NCBI GenBank assembly: GCA_946902875.1
Contig: OX336340.1
Span: 4,547,739 to 4,611,738 of the forward strand
Source: Nematopogon swammerdamellus
Taxonomy: Eukaryota; Arthropoda; Insecta; Lepidoptera; Adelidae
Direction of reading: 5' to 3'
Length of the DNA stretch: 64,000 bases
Shown here piece by piece: positions 41,271-50,863 of this stretch. Position numbers and translations under genes: made by a program. The notes under the pieces were generated by a model. The model made no database searches. It saw nothing but the letters and a program-made list of their open reading frames with translations, and was not told the DNA's origin. Positions within the stretch are counted from its first letter, which is position 1. Every line of letters starts with the position of its first letter.

Positions 41271-41644
41271 GTAGCCGGGAAGCTCGAAAGCAGAAAGTTT
41301 GACTTCGAAACTTTGTTCTGACTGGTTAGGAGGTAAACATACTAAAAGTTCCCACCACTGGGGGGTGCGCCCTAGAGGGGGGGCACAAAGAAGGTCTACC
41401 AATTCTCAGTCGTGGTCGAGATTATGGTCCGAAAAAAGGCCGATTTTATATGCAAATAAAAGCAATGTATGACAAAAAACGTGAGGTAAAAAACTCATTT
41501 TTGAAAACGCACAAGGTCCGAAAAAAGGTAGATTTGCCCCTAGGGCGCACGCCACAGTGGTGGGGACTTTTAGTATCTTTACTTGCTAATTTGTCAGAAC
41601 AAGGTTCCGAAGTCAAACTTTCTGCTTTCGAGCTTTCCGTCTAC
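41271..41644. mobile_element. foldback element with ~100-bp arms
   Basis: The ends start GTAG(C/A)CGG(G/A)AAGCTCGAAA. The arms (about 41271-41380 and 41540-41644) are inverted copies at roughly 85% identity, with several clustered differences and one small indel. No clear target duplication. The 72-codon frame inside is not a recognisable protein. Confidence 0.7.
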
Positions 41645-41866
41645 AATCATTCTTTTCCTGGACTATAATTAAACTTAACGCAGTGTAGTGGTGTAATAAA
41701 GTTGAAATTTTTAATTTTGAATACGCTCACACATCGTAGAAACGTATAATTATATTCTAGAGGCTAGACCAAATCGGTGTTTAATGAGAAAATGTGGCTA
41801 CAAATGTGCTGCTCCAGCGAAGAACAACAATCGAGGAGAAGACCGTAAAGAAACCTATATCTACTT

Positions 41867-41985
41867 TTTTTTAAATGAAAACCAGTATGGGTGGCTGTGC
41901 CGAAGGACCAGAGGTACCCAAAACAGTCAAATCCGCCTTACCTCGCGAACCCGCGCTCAGCGAGGGTTCACGAGGGTTACTTAGA
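41867..41985 (-). mobile_element. SINE3-like tail fragment
   Basis: The minus strand reads CGCTGAGCGCGGGTTCGCGA ... GGCACAGCCACCCATACTGG, TTTTCATTT and an A tract. Same tail plan as 1800-1950. Confidence 0.55.
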
Positions 41986-42573
41986 TAAACATTTTGAAGA
42001 AAGAAAAAAAAACACCGAATAAACATTTTAGTTTAGGTCCATTACTTTCTTTCATCCAATGGGTGAAGTTATTGCCCTGGCTGTGGCAATCTCTTCCAGC
42101 TCACCCATTAGATAAAAAGGCACACTATTAGTAATGTTTTGCAGCAACCAATTGTACGCACCTACAATTCTTCGGAAAAATACTACAGACAATATTATAC
42201 TCCTGCACATAGTGAGTAAGGTACCTACAACACATTTTCTGTAATAGAGCATAATCTATACGACAAAAAGTTGCGTGTTTATAGCGTCTCGTTTATGACG
42301 AGGAGGTTACGTGGTGTATGCAATCTCTGCACATATAGGTGCGGTTGGGAGGTCGTCGGTCAGTCACCCAACAGATGGTCAGTTGGCTATACATACATAC
42401 ATTATTTTGATTAATGTACATATAATATGTAAGTTTATTATATACATATTTATGCTTATTAAAGTATCTATGTAGTATTCGTACGTAGTTTATCATACAT
42501 ATTTCTTTAATCTAACACATTGTCACAAACTATTCTTGTTCGCCTGCATGTACTTCTCCCACATCCCAAAGGT
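41986..42573. other. no recognisable feature
   Basis: Minus frames at 42052-42252 and 42293-42496 lack any domain. No repeat partner was seen. Confidence 0.35.
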
Positions 42574-42735
42574 TAGTTAGAATAGAATGCCTCGCGGCAT
42601 TAAGCTCGCCTGTTGTACCTAATTTTGATAAATTGGTGTTCAATAAAGAATATATACATACATACATACATACATATACACATACAATGCCATACGCTGT
42701 ATCCCGATTCCCGACACCGATTGTCGGGATGCAGC
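42574..42735 (+). mobile_element. LINE 3' UTR with (ATAC)n tail and a hairpin
   Basis: AATGCCTCGCGGCATT, AAGCTCGCCTGTTGTACC and TTCAATAAAGAATATATAC, then (ATAC)n. Just after it, CATACGCTGTATCCCGA and TCGGGATGCAGCGTATG (42692-42740) form a 17-bp stem with one mismatch, both arms resembling the SINE4 3' end. Confidence 0.7.
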
Positions 42736-42814
42736 GTATGACAGGGACGACATCTACTACCGATTATTGTCTCTTTCTAAAGATCGATGATAAACAATCT
42801 ATTCAAGTTATCTG

Positions 42815-43310
42815 TTAATTTCAACCGACTTCCAAAAAGGATGATAGTCAGCCTCGATAGCTCAGTGGTGCAGACAGTCAACTGTCGCTATTGAATGTTA
42901 AGCAACGCTGGGTGCGGTCAGTACTTGGATGGGTGACCGCTGACCGTTGGAGGCTGACTGTAGGTCCCTTCCCTCCTAATCTTACTTGGTGGTAGGGTTT
43001 AACCCGCCCGGGTTGGTACCACCGCACTGAATGAAACGTCGGTCTAAACGGCTATGTAAATAGTTTGTGTTTTCCGACCAGTTCATTGTAGCCGGCGCGA
43101 TCAAAGGGGGAAGCACTGACATGGCACCTAGTTCACCCGGTGTTATGGGCTGACATCACGGACGTTGTAGGTGATGTAGCCAACCGTGTCAGTTTCCATA
43201 AAAAAAAAAAAAAATGAGGTTCTCAATTCGTCTGTATGTTTTTTTTTTGTTGTGTGTTTGTTACTCGATTTCTCCGCCAATTCTCAACCGATTTTGATTA
43301 TTCTTTTTTT
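42815..43310 (+). repeat. CCGACTTCC repeat split by a SINE1A
   Basis: AACCGACTTCCAAAAAGGAT before and GAGGTTCTCAATTCGTCTGT after the SINE, then a T tract and CGATTTCTCCGCCAATTCTC. Confidence 0.75.
42845..43214 (+). mobile_element. SINE1A, full-length, head subtype b
   Basis: Inserted into the CCGACTTCC repeat with ATGA on both sides (42841-42844, 43215-43218). The head GTCAGCCTCGATAGCTCAGT, CAACTGTCGCTATTGAATG and TTAAGCAACGCTGGGTGCGG is closed by GAGGCTGAC. The B-box segment is missing. Body markers TTTTCCGACCAGTTCA and GATCAAAGGGGGAAGC. Confidence 0.92.
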
Positions 43311-43347
43311 AACCCCCGACGAAAAAAACGGAGGGGTGTTATAAGTT

Positions 43348-43388
<41 letters not shown>

Positions 43389-43580
43389 TGTCTGTGGCAT
43401 CGTAGCTCCCAAACGGATGGACCGATTTGGATGCGGTTTTTTTTATTAGGAAGCCTGTTTAATCGGGATGGTTCTTAGCTATGTTTGTAATCAAGTAATT
43501 AAGTAATTAAGTAATAAAAAAAATTATTATCTTCAAAAGTGGACCGATTTGCATGCGGTTTTTTTTAAAAAGCTTGAAAT
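43311..43580 (-). repeat. CCCCCGAC repeat, outer part
   Basis: AACCCCCGACGAAAAAAACG, GGGGTGTTATAAGTTTGACG, (GT)n at 43352-43387, CATCGTAGCTCCCAAACGG and ATGGACCGATTTGGATGCGG. Confidence 0.8.
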
Positions 43581-43808
43581 AAAAGTTAAATTACAAATTT
43601 AAAAAACCCCCGACTCTTAAAAAGTCAAAAATAATTTCCGTTTACTTACTTAAAGGAGTCGGGGGACCGCTAAGTAAATTAAATATAAAGACTCAAAAGT
43701 TGCGCGGGAATTTACTTAGCGGTCTACCGACTCCTTTAAGTAAGTAAACGGAAATTATTTTTGACTTTTTAAGAGTCGGGGGTTTTTTAAATTTGTAATT
43801 TAACTTTT
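43581..43808. repeat. 100-bp inverted repeat, 28-bp spacer
   Basis: 43581-43680 and 43709-43808 are inverted copies with two mismatches in 100. Landmarks AAAAAACCCCCGACTCTTAA and AAACGGAAATTATTTTTGAC. Spacer AAATATAAAGACTCAAAAGT and TGCGCGGG. Confidence 0.95.
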
Positions 43809-44055
43809 TCATGAGTAGGATATATCTCAGGGGTGGTCCTTTATAATTTTTTTGAAACAATACCACCCATAAGTGTGGGAAGTTAAGGGATGAATACTTT
43901 CACACTAAGGATTTTTTTCAATCGCCGTGAAGTAGGTAGGTGATAATTCAATTCAATTCCGTCAACAATATTATGTGATATTACTAAAAATAGTGCGATC
44001 AAAATCTATTTAAAAAAAACATTGAACCGAACTCCCTAGAAATTATTACTATTAC
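43809..44055. other. repeat flank, otherwise unassigned
   Basis: No gene was seen. Confidence 0.35.
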
Positions 44056-44206
44056 CAAGTGCCACCACATTTAGCAAAGTGTTAGGACAATACAACTATC
44101 AAGCAGCATGTAAGGCACGAAGACGCACGACATGACTCAGTGGAAGGACCGTGCCTAGGTGAGAGGTGGCTAGATTGTCGCCCTTTCGCATGGAATCTTG
44201 TCCTTG
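44056..44206 (-). mobile_element. SINE4 internal fragment
   Basis: CAAGTGCCACCACATTTAGC, AAGGCACGAAGACGCACGAC and AGGTGAGAGGTGGCTAGATT: complement of the SINE4 middle. Both ends are missing. Confidence 0.75.
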
Positions 44207-44700
44207 TGCGTAAAGTACTCGCCTTATGATGTGTCCTTTGATTTAGTCAAATATGTCAATTATTTCTCGCCTAACTTTCAATTCCGTGCGTGCATGTATT
44301 ATGTACTATACAAAAACCGGAATAAAAATTATCATATATCATTATGAATGATAAAGAGCCACTTACGTTACAATATGCCCCCCAGACATACTATGATTAA
44401 TGCACATATTTAGACGATAACTATAATTTCATACGATCTGTTTGTAGTTTCTCACCGACAGCCTTCACTCGACCTTTAGCCGGTCTGGCCAGCCCGGACG
44501 CCTCATCCGTGATGTTACGGAGATAAAGCAGGTATCTAAGCATTTTGCGAACAATGGATTGGTGTATAAGCAGCTTGAAATTTGGTTGTAAAACCTGTTT
44601 CAAAACGTAAAATTTACTTCACGCATTGAAGGTTTCGTTTTCGTAGACGTTTCCTTTCACTGCTACAGTCAACCGTTTGCGCAACGACACCTGTAGACAG
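44207..44700. other. no recognisable feature
   Basis: No gene or repeat partner was seen. Confidence 0.4.
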
Positions 44701-44982
44701 GTACAGAATACAAAAGAATGAAACTGAATGGAACAGTATGGAGCAGAATGGAACAGAATGCAACAGAATGTAACAGAATGGAACAGAATGGAACAGAATA
44801 GAGCAGAATGGAGCAGAATGCAACAGAATGGAGCAGAATGGAGCAGAGTGAAGCAGAATGGAACAAAATGGAAAAGAATGGAACTGAATGGAGCAGAATG
44901 GAACAGATTGGAACAGAATGGAACATAATGGAGCAGAATTGAACAGAATGAAACAGGATAGAACAGAATAGAATAGAAAGAA
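44701..44982. repeat. 10-bp minisatellite (GAATGGARCA)n, ~28 units
   Basis: The unit GAATGGAACA varies mainly at A/G in GGARCA. Because 10 is not divisible by 3, frames repeat every 30 bases and stay open on both strands (85-136 codons). These are not genes. Confidence 0.92.
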
Positions 44983-45096
44983 AAGATTTCTCAAAATCGT
45001 CAATTTAGTTTTAGTATCATACAATATAGTCTACAAACTCAGTATCTCATAAAACAAAGTAACTTACTTCATGACCAGATGTATTATTAGTATTGA
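44983..45096 (-). mobile_element. H1 Helitron 5' fragment
   Basis: GAAAAGATTTCTCAAAATCG, TCAATTTAGTTTTAGTATCA and ATTATTAGTATTGA at the right edge, i.e. TC at the minus-strand start. The minisatellite sits exactly where H1 normally has its CATA microsatellite, and the 3' half is missing. Confidence 0.8.
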
Positions 45097-46043
45097 TGTA
45101 ACCATTTTAATGCTAGTCGACAGGTGTGCCGTCATCGATGCTACATTCGCTTATAAATCGAGAACTACTCAATAAATTCACAACTGGTTCAAATTCACTG
45201 ACGTTTTTTGGTACATCTCAGGATGGTTGTAGATAGGATATAATATTGCCGCGCGGCGAAGCCGCCGAAACAAGGTACTTAGTTAGTTAGGTATTTATAC
45301 TTTACAAGTACAATCCATCTCTTTCTGAGGGATTTACCATAAATATTTACTCACCTGACATATTCAGTTTCAATATGTTGTAAAACTGCATCTATCAGGG
45401 CAGGTCGGAAGCTTTTAAAAAAAACACGATTTTATTAAAAACGCTGCATAGAAAAACAATCATGAAAACGCATTATAAAATTTCTCATAATTATTGGAAG
45501 TAACATGAACTAAGCAAGATTTTCGAAAAAAAAAATTACTTTCTAAAGTTAAAAAAAAATTATTCATTGATTATATCTATGGCAGTAGCTTTTTAATGTT
45601 TTCGTTTAAATTTGTAGTGTTGAATTAAAAACCCCCTAATTTTCACTTACGCTTTGCACCGTGCTTGCTTAACCAGAAAACCAGAAAGACAGACAGGTGA
45701 GTCTTACCGGGGTTATTTTTATATAATTCACAAAACGTAAACTTTTTGTTTTTTAAAATTATTATAAGGGCTTTTAACAATAATTTGTTAATATCAGCCC
45801 CATAGTAATCATATTCTCCATCCCTTAGGCCCCAGGGTTCTTAAGGGATAGAGAACGCTCCACGAAATCCAACACAATTACTAAATCCATCAAAACGAAG
45901 GACAGGGCTATTCGTAGGTACGCCGAAGAGATTAATAACTAAGAACTCGTAGGTATGCTAAACAGAGATTATTAACTAAGAACTCGGAGTGTCCTATTTG
46001 ATTCCCTGCGAATAGACCTGCTAGGCGATACAGTGCTATTCGC
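45097..46043. other. AT-rich, little recognisable
   Basis: Around 45255-45275 GCGCGGCGAAGCCGCCG hints at a decayed Helitron end. 45820-46030 contains repeated AGAGATTATTAACTAAGAAC-type segments about 54 bases apart. No gene. Confidence 0.35.
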
Positions 46044-46226
46044 AGGTATGTAATACTTGCCATACTTGCTGCTTGATCGATTTAATCTTGTTCGAATACT
46101 TTGCGAAACGTGGTGGTCGGTGTTGTGCTGTAATTGACCAAAGTACTTGCAGCACAACACCGATTACTCTGCTTACCCCGATTATCGGAATTCAGCGTGT
46201 GTGATATGTATGTATGTATGTATGTA
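46044..46226 (+). mobile_element. SINE4, 5'-truncated
   Basis: Starts near ACTTGCTGCTTGATCGATTT and ends ATTCAGCGTGTGTGATATG and (TATG)n, then TAAAAA. Confidence 0.8.
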
Positions 46227-46615
46227 AAAACAGGCCGTTTTGATGGTTTAAAAAAAATTAGCCCTAACCTAATGTTGAGGCGGCGTATGTCGTTTTTGTA
46301 TAAAACAGGAGCATGCAGGTATACCTACGAATAGACATTTCCGTACGGACAGGTCTACTCGTAGGTATACCTACGAATAGACACTTCCCAAAACGAAAAC
46401 TTAAAACAAGTCGATGAACCGTGCCACTTCCGGAAACCCAATAAACACCTACGCTTGCACAAGGCGGAATTTTAGCACTTCCATTGCGCGGAGATTGTTT
46501 CAAAACGCCCCGCCCACGATGATTCAAGCTCACAGCCACCTGCCGTTGGTACCAATCCACCTGCATAATGTGCCGGATGTGAGATGCAGAATCTCTTCTA
46601 GATTATTAACGAGGT
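46227..46615. other. no recognisable feature
   Basis: Contains two copies of AGGTATACCTACGAATAGAC (46317 and 46362), a short near-palindromic repeat. No gene. Confidence 0.4.
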
Positions 46616-46722
46616 GGTGGTCGGTGTTGTGCTGTAATTTACCAGAGTTCTTGCAGCACAACACCGATTACTCTGCTTACCCCGATTGTCGGGATTCAGC
46701 GTGTGTGATATGTGTGTATGTA
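46616..46722 (+). mobile_element. SINE4, 5'-truncated
   Basis: GTGGTGGTCGGTGTTGTGCT to GGGATTCAGCGTGTGTGATA, then a degenerate TATG/TGTG tail. Confidence 0.8.
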
Positions 46723-46907
46723 TTATTAACGAAGTATTGTGAAGTTTCGTTCATGGGATATGTCACAACCCAACACTCGACCATTCTTTCGGGACCAGTA
46801 CCCTAATCACGTGATTTAACCTACTGCGCTACGCTCGCTACGCCGTGTTCTCCGCTGATCCCAGTGTTTTGACCTTGGCGATGTAGCCAAGAATAGCCCC
46901 AATGCAG
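46723..46907. other. no recognisable feature
   Basis: Short unassigned spacer. Confidence 0.3.
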
Positions 46908-47262
46908 TACCGTAGGGGGGCGGTACTTAAAAAATAATAGTCCCACTGCATCTCTCCCCGTGCACCTCTCACATTGGCACGCTCCTCCCACCGAGTCATG
47001 CAGCAGGTGGGTCTTCGTGCCTTACTGGCTGCTTGATAGTTACTGTGTTTTCGATAGACTATGGGCGGTGTTATTATGTGGCTAGTCACTAAGTACTTGT
47101 AAAAATATGTATGAAAAAATATACCCTGCGAAGTTTCTTGTCAGTTCTTCTTCGTGGGTGTAATCGAACCGGATAGAACAAATTGTGACAAGTTCGAGTG
47201 CAGTCTAAATGCCTATGAATGATCAATAAACAATACAATACATTACAATACAATACCTTCTC
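46908..47262 (+). mobile_element. SINE4B: GTACCGTG head with LINE-type tail
   Basis: The head GTACCGTAGGGGGGCGGTAC and the shortened SINE4 body (CACCTCTCACATTGGCACGC, TGCAGCAGGTGGGTCTTCGT) lead into a diverged body and then GCGAAGTTTCTTGTCAGTTC and AATCGAACCGGATAGAAC, ending in (AATAC)n. This tail replaces the TATG tail of SINE4 and matches LINE ends at 13440-13605. Confidence 0.75.
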
Positions 47263-47314
47263 TGTGCGGGATCCGCGGGTGGGTCCCCGCACATAGGTGT
47301 AATAACCATTTTTA

Positions 47315-47765
47315 GGGTTCCGTATCCGGTGCGGGACCCTATTACTAAGCCTACGCCGTCTGTCTGTATGTGTCTCTCTGTCTGTCTGTCTTTCTGTCTG
47401 TCTGTGATGTCTGTCGGTCTGTCTGTCTGTCTGTCCGTCCGTCTGTCCGAGGGCTGTATCTCTTGAATCAGAATAGGTAGCCCGTTGAAATTTTCACAGA
47501 ATATGTGTTATTTATTATATTATGGCCGATATAACAACAAATAAGAAAAAGTAAAAAAATCACGGGGGTTCCCATAGAAGAAACATAAAAAGTGTATGCG
47601 CGCCATCTACCGAAAAGAGTGTGAAGCATTTTAACTAATCATGAAATTTTAACTAATATGAAGCATTACATCAAAATGCCATAGATGGTGTGAGTGGCGC
47701 TGACCGAGCCATGGCGATACGGAACCCTCGGTGCGCGAGTTCGACTCGCACTTGGCCGGTTTTTG
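47315..47765 (+). repeat. GGGTTCCG repeat, full-length
   Basis: TTTTTAGGGTTCCGTATCC, (CTGT)n, GTAGCCCGTTGAAATTTTCA, GGCCGATATAACAACAAAT, AGATGGTGTGAGTGGCGCTG and GATACGGAACCCTCGG. It ends with the hairpin region GTGCGCGAGTTCGACTCGCA and CTTGGCCGGTTTTT. AGGGTTCCGTATC near the start is inverted near the end. Confidence 0.88.
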
Positions 47766-47936
47766 TAGCATATGAGCTGAGGAACCGCGTGGTGGTAATA
47801 TTATGCGGTCGATCTGGGTGGTATATGCCTAGATGTTCATCTTGACACATCCCTGCCGCCTCTTACAGTCTCATCATTTTCATATCATAGGTAGGTGCTA
47901 TTTATTTTAAAGATTTCCCTGTCTTCTATAAAATGT
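47766..47936. other. no recognisable feature
   Basis: Short unassigned spacer. Confidence 0.3.
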
Positions 47937-48651
47937 GTTTTTTTATGGAAACTGACACGGTTGGCTACATCACCTACAACATCCGTGATGTCAGCCCATA
48001 ACACCGGATGTACTTGGTGCCACGTCAGTGCTTCCCTTCGGTCGTGCCGGCTACACTGAATTGGACGGAAAACACAAACTATTTACATAGCCGTTTTGAC
48101 CGACCTTTCATTCAGTGCGGTGGTACCAACCCGGGCGGGTTATTCCCCACCACCTAGTAATATAAGAAGGGAGTCATATCCCTTAGTCTCCTTTTACGAC
48201 GTACACCTTTTGTCAGCCTTGATAGCTCAGTGGTGCAGACAGTCAACTGTCGCTATTGAATGTTAAGCAACGTTGGGTGCGGTCAGTACTTGGATGGGTG
48301 ACCGTTGACCGTTGGAGGCTGACCGAGGTTCGGATTCCTCGTAAAACTGTAGGTCCTTTCCCTCGTAATCTTACTTGGTGGTAGGGTTTAACCCGCCCGG
48401 GTTGGTACCACCGCACTGAATTAAACGTCGGTCGAAACGGCTATGTAAATAGTTTGTGTTTTCCGACCAGTTCGGTGTAGCCGGCACGATCAAACGGGGA
48501 AGCACTGACATGGCACCTAGTTCACCCGGTGTTATGGGCTGACATCACGGACGTTGTAGGTGATGTAGCCAACCGTGTCAGTTTCCATAAAAAAAAAACA
48601 CGGGGAGAGATACAGTGGGGCTATTCTTTTAAAGTACCGGCCCCACACGGC
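47937..48651 (-). mobile_element. SINE1B split by a SINE1A
   Basis: Tail at the left (TTTTTTTATGGAAACTGACAC). The head continues after the insertion as CACGGGGAGAGATACAGTGG to CCGGCCCCACACGGCGC. The break falls inside the GTACCGTG module. Confidence 0.9.
48212..48598 (+). mobile_element. SINE1A, full-length, subtype b, inside SINE1B
   Basis: GTCAGCCTTGATAGCTCAGT, CAACTGTCGCTATTGAATG, the 5S-like TACTTGGATGGGTGACCG, GGAGGCTGACC, the B-box-like GAGGTTCGGATTCCTCG, body and A tail. ACAC or CAC flanks both sides, suggesting a short duplication. Confidence 0.93.
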
Positions 48652-48944
48652 GCAATAAATGTCCCAAGTATTTCGTGCTAAACTACGATCATATTATATA
48701 TCCAGCAATGAAAACCTAAGAACAATCACATTTTTCACCTCTCGCGCGCGCGCAGACTGCACAGAGAGATACTGCGGAGACAATACGTATTGTTTCCTAA
48801 TAATAATGAACAGCAGAATAATCAAATTACCTTTTTTCTATCTTTCGGAACATGGCCGGAACAATGTGCAGACAGAGGTGTTTTCTAGCGGACGTTATTG
48901 CAAAATGTTATCACATCTTTGATCACATGTTGGTTTTGTAGTTT
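48652..48944. other. no recognisable feature
   Basis: An 87-codon frame without a domain, including a (GC)n run at 48744. Confidence 0.35.
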
Positions 48945-49140
48945 TCCGTATCCCGTACGGAAGCCTTATTACTAAGCCTACGCCGTCTATCTGTCTGTCT
49001 GTCCTACTGCTGTATCTTTGGAACCGTAATAGGTAGCCATTGGCTGTATGGTCAAATGATCTTTGCCTGCCTATTTATGGCGAAAACAACAACAACGTAA
49101 TAGGTAGCCGGTTGAAATTTTCACAGAATTTTATAGGTAT
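48945..49140 (+). repeat. GGGTTCCG repeat fragment
   Basis: TTCCGTATCCCGTACGGAAG, TTACTAAGCCTACGCCGTC, (TCTG)n and TAGCCGGTTGAAATTTTCAC. TAATAGGTAGCC occurs twice. Confidence 0.65.
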
Positions 49141-49740
49141 ACCTATGTGGATATAAAAACAATAAAAGGTGCTAGTGGTTCCAATTTGTGCTTAAATATA
49201 CTAGCGACTATTATCATATGAAACATGTATCAAACATGACAGGGCAGCACTTCCCCTTCACACAGAAAATAATTATAGAAAAAATTAAGTCACTATTGAC
49301 CACTGACATTTATGAGAAATCTGGAATAGACAAATCTTGTACCGTAATTCGTGTACCCGTATTCGATAGTACGTTTCTTTACCTTTATTTTGATACATGA
49401 CTTGTATGGGGAAATTTTAACGGCTTTACTCGCGATTGTCTCCGCGGTGTGTGGCGCGACGACGACGTTTCGGGACAAACGTATTCAAATCCCCCAGATT
49501 ACGTAAGCCGACTGCAGAGAAAATACATTTCCCTACAGTGACAACCGTCGTGCAAAGGTTTCGCGCTTATAACATTCACTGACATTTAATTTCTACTCTC
49601 ACATTTTCCCTAACGCTGCGTCTCGGCTGCCGGAAACCCTTAGGGCTGATACGTAATAATTCGACAGTGAAATGGCAGAAAGGTGTAAGCGCCATATGAT
49701 AGATTTTGGATTTTATGTTTGAATATTTGACTGTTGTTGT
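49141..49740. other. no recognisable feature
   Basis: 49440-49490 has ACGACGTTTCGGGAC, a faint echo of the Penelope-like end motif. No gene. Confidence 0.35.
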
Positions 49741-49938
49741 AGGCTGACCTTGGTTCTGTTTTTTTTTAATGGAAACTGACACAGTTGGCTACATCACACG
49801 CTACGGCTACAGTTTAACCTTTAATCCGAACCACGGTCAGCCTCCAACGGTCCAGAGGTCACCAATCCAAGTACTGACCGCGCTCTGCGTTGCTTAACAA
49901 CAGTCGACCGACCGCACCACTGAGCTGCCGAGGCTGAC
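49741..49938 (-). mobile_element. SINE1A, internally deleted, head subtype a
   Basis: Tail TTTTTTTTTAATGGAAACTG jumps after GGCTACATCACACGCTACGG directly to the head: B-box-like GTGGTTCGGATTAAAGG, the 5S-like block, GTTGTTAAGCAACGCAGAGC and GTCAGCCTCGGCAGCTCAG. About 170 bp of body are missing. Confidence 0.85.
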
Positions 49939-49950
49939 AAACTGTGTGTG

Positions 49951-50224
49951 TTTCCACGTATACCCTTTCCCTTCTTACCTTACTAGGTGGTAGGGTTTAT
50001 CCCGCCCGGGTTGATACCACCGCACTGAATGAAATGTCGGCGGTCGAAACGGCTATGTAAACAGTGCGTGTTTTCCGTTCAGTTCAGTGTAGCCGACCGA
50101 CATGAAATGAAGGGAAACACTGACATGGCACCTACATAGTACATAGTTCACCAAGGTGTTATGAGCTGACATCAAGGATTTTGTAGGTGTTGTAGCCAAC
50201 CGTGTCAGTTTCCATAAAAAAAAT
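49951..50224 (+). mobile_element. SINE1, body and tail
   Basis: TTCCACGTATACCCTTTCCC to GTGTCAGTTTCCATAAAAAA. The tail has the subtype-a marker GACATGAAATGAAGGGAA and a small duplication, ACCTACATAGTACATAG. Head-to-head with the preceding copy. Confidence 0.88.
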
Positions 50225-50339
50225 TAAAATATTATTATTATTCATTTATTATCACATTTACATATTTACATTAATTTTAAATATACAGATTATAAAAATA
50301 CACCACATATACTCAAAATTAATATAAAAATAATAAACG

Positions 50340-50580
50340 GAATACCGCCGGCGGCGGGAGGCAAGCCTCCAAGCACGCCGGCGGGTGCAGGCCGTGGCTA
50401 CGGAGCTCTCCGAGACGACGCGAGGCAAGCTACGAGCGATAGGTGGTGGTACTAGACACGTAGGCCACCACCACCCCCATCTCGGAGAGCTCCGTATCCG
50501 CCGGACTGCACGGCGACGTCGTCGCGCAGCTCTTTTAAACGTCTTCATCTTCGCGCGCGCGCGCCGCCTCATCGGTGCAC
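50340..50580. other. GC-rich island with inverted repeats
   Basis: TACGGAGCTCTCCGAGA (50399-50415) and its exact complement (50480-50496) enclose GGTGGTGG...CCACCACC. Opposed frames of 80-104 codons are rich in R and have no domain. It could be a repeat or a structured promoter. Confidence 0.35.
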
Positions 50581-50863
50581 TGCACCAATTATTATTATTA
50601 ATATTAAAATATATTCCTCAAAATTGAGGAATAATAATTGATTAAGAGATGTTATAAATGGAATGAAATTAAATAGAGCGAAATAAAACAAAACAAAAAG
50701 AAATATAATAAAATTGAAGAAATAAAATTAAAACTAATAAAACAAATTTAACAGAATTAAATAAAATAGAATGAAATGAAATAAAATTTAACTAAATATA
50801 TTATAATTTATTGAATGAAGAAAAAACACAACAGTAATACAAAATACACTAATACACTAAAAC
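50581..50863. repeat. A-rich low-complexity tract
   Basis: A degenerate AAATAAAA/GAAATAAAAT run without features. Confidence 0.6.

Noticed and set aside
44614..45024. 136-codon minus-strand frame with a repeating FCSILFHSVP pattern
   Set aside because: It is a direct translation of the 10-bp minisatellite; frames stay open on both strands for arithmetic reasons.
47340..47460. CRISPR-like array from regular CTGT/CCGT units
   Set aside because: Simple microsatellite within the GGGTTCCG repeat in a eukaryotic genome.
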